From positions 1-63,387 of the forward strand of contig JAOAEI010000002.1 in the NCBI GenBank assembly GCA_026416875.1: a DNA stretch of 63,387 nucleotides. Direction: 5' to 3'. The notes beneath the pieces were generated by a model. The model did no database searches. It saw only the letters and a list, made by a program, of their open reading frames with translations, and was not told the DNA's origin. The translations under genes were made by a program, and so were the position numbers. Each line of letters opens with the position of its first letter. Position 1 is the first letter of the stretch. Source of the stretch: Caloramator sp. (GTDB lineage: Bacteria; Bacillota; Clostridia; Clostridiales; Caloramatoraceae). This document shows positions 61,976 through 63,387 of this stretch, piece by piece.

Positions 61976-63277
61976 ATGGATTTTATTACAAAAAAGTCTA
62001 ATAAATTAAATGGAAGAGTTAAACTGCAAGGAGATAAATCGATATCCCATAGGGCCGCATTAATTTTACCACTGTGTCATGGAGATGCAGTGGTTAAAAA
62101 TTTTTTATTTGCTGAGGATACTATGAATTCATTAAAAGCTATGAGAATGCTTGGTGCTGATATTAAAATAGTTAATGATGAAGTCCATTTTAAAGCACGA
62201 GGGATAAAAAGTTTAAAACCGACAGTAAAAAGCATTTATCTTGGAAATTCTGGCACATCAATAAGGCTTATATCGGGGATCTTGTCTTCCATTGATGGAT
62301 ATTTTGCTGTGTATGGAGATGATTCCCTTTGTAAAAGGCCAATGAAAAGGATTATCGATCCCCTTAATATGATGGGTGCTCGGGTAAAATCCATTTTAAA
62401 TAATGATAAAGCCCCATTATTAATAAAAGGAGGAAAGTTAAAAGGAATTGAACATAGCTTAGAAGTGCCTTCTGCCCAAGTCAAATCTGCAATTATTTTG
62501 GCTGCACTTAATGCTGAGGGAGAAACAAAAATAAAGGAAAAGGTAAAAGCGCGGGATCATACTGAGAGGATGTTGAAATATTTAGGGGCAGATTTAGAAA
62601 TTGGCAAAGATGAAATAAGGTTAAGGGGAGGGCAAAAGTTACAAGCGAGGGATATATTTGTCCCTTCTGATTTTTCATCTGCTGCTTTTATAATAACAGC
62701 AGCAGCATTGACTGAAAATTCTGAGGTTATCATAGAGGATGTGCTTTTAAATCCAACAAGGACAGGTTTTTTAGAGGCCTTTAGGGACATGGGAGGTCAG
62801 TTTGAAATATTAGATTTAAGAGAAGCCAATAATGAGTTAATAGGCAGTATAAAGGTTTATAGTAGTAAATTAAAGGGAATTACTATTGAGGGTGCTATAA
62901 TTCCTAGAATAATAGATGAAATTCCTTTAATAGCAGTTTTAGCGGCCTTTGCAGAAGGCGAGACCTTAATAAAGGATGCACAAGAGTTGAAATATAAAGA
63001 GAGCAACAGAATAGAAAGCATAGCTTATAATTTAAAGGAGATGGGAATAGAATACGAAATTAGGGAAGATGGACTAAAAATATTAGGTAATACCTTTGTC
63101 GTGAAGGATAAGTATAATTTTTATTCCTTTAAAGATCATAGAATAGCTATGGCCTTTGCCCTAGTAGGATTTGTATTAGACAATGTAAGAGTTTATGACT
63201 GTGATAATGTTAGAACATCTTTTCCTGATTTTATAAAAGTTATGGAAGGAATAAATGGGAAAATAAATATGATATAA
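61976..63277 (+). CDS. aroA: EPSP synthase (3-phosphoshikimate 1-carboxyvinyltransferase)
   Basis: AroA (433 aa) transfers enolpyruvate from PEP to shikimate 3-phosphate. It shows GDKSISHRAALI (about residue 19), the LGNSGTSIRL PEP-binding motif (about 89-98), RPMKRI, and the C-terminal KESNRI and DHRIAMAFAL motifs. The PEP-binding loop reads GNSGTSIRL, with Ser where many class I enzymes have Ala (NAGT); class II enzymes share this, and the effect on inhibitor sensitivity cannot be judged here. It is the last gene of the operon. Confidence 0.96.
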   Translation: MDFITKKSNKLNGRVKLQGDKSISHRAALILPLCHGDAVVKNFLFAEDTMNSLKAMRMLGADIKIVNDEVHFKARGIKSLKPTVKSIYLGNSGTSIRLISGILSSIDGYFAVYGDDSLCKRPMKRIIDPLNMMGARVKSILNNDKAPLLIKGGKLKGIEHSLEVPSAQVKSAIILAALNAEGETKIKEKVKARDHTERMLKYLGADLEIGKDEIRLRGGQKLQARDIFVPSDFSSAAFIITAAALTENSEVIIEDVLLNPTRTGFLEAFRDMGGQFEILDLREANNELIGSIKVYSSKLKGITIEGAIIPRIIDEIPLIAVLAAFAEGETLIKDAQELKYKESNRIESIAYNLKEMGIEYEIREDGLKILGNTFVVKDKYNFYSFKDHRIAMAFALVGFVLDNVRVYDCDNVRTSFPDFIKVMEGINGKINMI

Positions 63278-63284
63278 AATTTTT

Positions 63285-63312
63285 AATGGGGCTGATTTGT
63301 GTCAGCCCCATT
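63285..63312 (+). terminator. GC-rich hairpin after aroA
   Basis: An 11-bp perfect stem (63285-63295 with 63302-63312) with a 6-nt loop, 8 nt after the aroA stop. No T run follows; termination may occur at the second hairpin in the adjoining repeat. Confidence 0.7.
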
Positions 63313-63387
63313 CAGATTGTTGACAAAGTATAATTTTTTTAAAGAGAATCCACCACAAAAAAAGGATTCTCTTTTTTTATGTCGAAA
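63311..63387. repeat. right copy of 77-bp terminal inverted repeat
   Basis: Exact reverse complement of bases 1-77. As at the left end, a GC-rich hairpin abuts the repeat on the gene side and a T-tailed hairpin lies inside it. Confidence 0.95.
63341..63381 (+). terminator. Rho-independent terminator in right repeat
   Basis: An 11-bp perfect stem (63341-63351 with 63364-63374), a 12-nt loop and then seven T. It faces outward and would end transcription of the aro operon. Confidence 0.8.

Noticed and set aside
1-63387. CRISPR array, tRNA, rRNA, insertion sequence or prophage
   Set aside because: No regularly spaced repeats, tRNA cloverleafs, rRNA, transposase or phage genes were seen; the only long repeat is the terminal inverted pair.

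Overview
This 63.4-kb window is chromosomal core DNA from a low-GC, anaerobic, endospore-forming member of the Clostridia. Direct signs are AT-rich DNA, strong GGAGG-type ribosome binding sites with frequent TTG and GTG starts, sporulation genes (spoIIGA, sigE, sigG, spoIVA, spoVD/spoVE-type division genes, a Spo0E-like gene), a T-box before ileS, and a membrane-bound NiFe hydrogenase. The genus cannot be fixed from the sequence. No rRNA, tRNA, CRISPR array, prophage or insertion sequence was seen.

Layout. (1) 1-5540: speD, a convergent CBS-regulated family II pyrophosphatase, a Ca2+-type P-type ATPase and a small unknown gene. (2) 5791-19108: one continuous operon of 17 genes. It encodes NiFe maturation proteins (hypF, C, D, E, then A, B) and a complete Mbh-like group 4 hydrogenase with its Mrp-type antiporter module. 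The antiporter-like subunit appears to be an MbhH-MbhI fusion. (3) 19142-25000: a decayed DMT transporter, an ornithine/alanine racemase, deoC, a Lon-like protease broken by a one-base frameshift, and ychF. (4) 25140-39340: a Spo0E-like gene and the division and cell wall cluster mraZ-rsmH-ftsL-spoVD-murE-mraY-spoVE-murG-divIB-DUF881-sbp-DUF881-ftsA-ftsZ. murF, murD and murB are absent from it. (5) 39380-42840: spoIIGA-sigE-sigG-ylmC-nrdR. (6) 42900-52990: pgeF, a PhoPR-type two-component pair, a PDZ/radical-SAM protein, der, gpsA, two chrA genes, spoIVA and a ferredoxin-like membrane protein. (7) 53000-59340: a small minus-strand gene behind a folded leader, then ylmE-sepF-ylmH-divIVA, T-box-ileS and a small membrane protein. 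(8) 59431-63277: aroB-mtnN-aroF-aroA.

How the parts fit. The hydrogenase operon supplies every subunit and the pleiotropic maturation factors for a proton-reducing, ion-pumping complex; its catalytic subunit ends at the final metal-binding motif, so it should not need a processing protease. The division and sporulation region carries regulatory DNA that matches its genes: a triple MraZ box before mraZ, a related inverted site in the Spo0E-like promoter, a sigma-H-like promoter before ftsA, a spoIIG-type promoter with Spo0A-like boxes before spoIIGA, and before sigG a sigma-F-like promoter lying within a hairpin that would mask the ribosome binding site only on read-through mRNA.

The two window ends are a perfect 77-bp inverted repeat that contains an outward-facing terminator. 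A length of exactly 77 bp also suits a de Bruijn assembly with k=77, so the window is probably one whole contig bounded by a genomic repeat.
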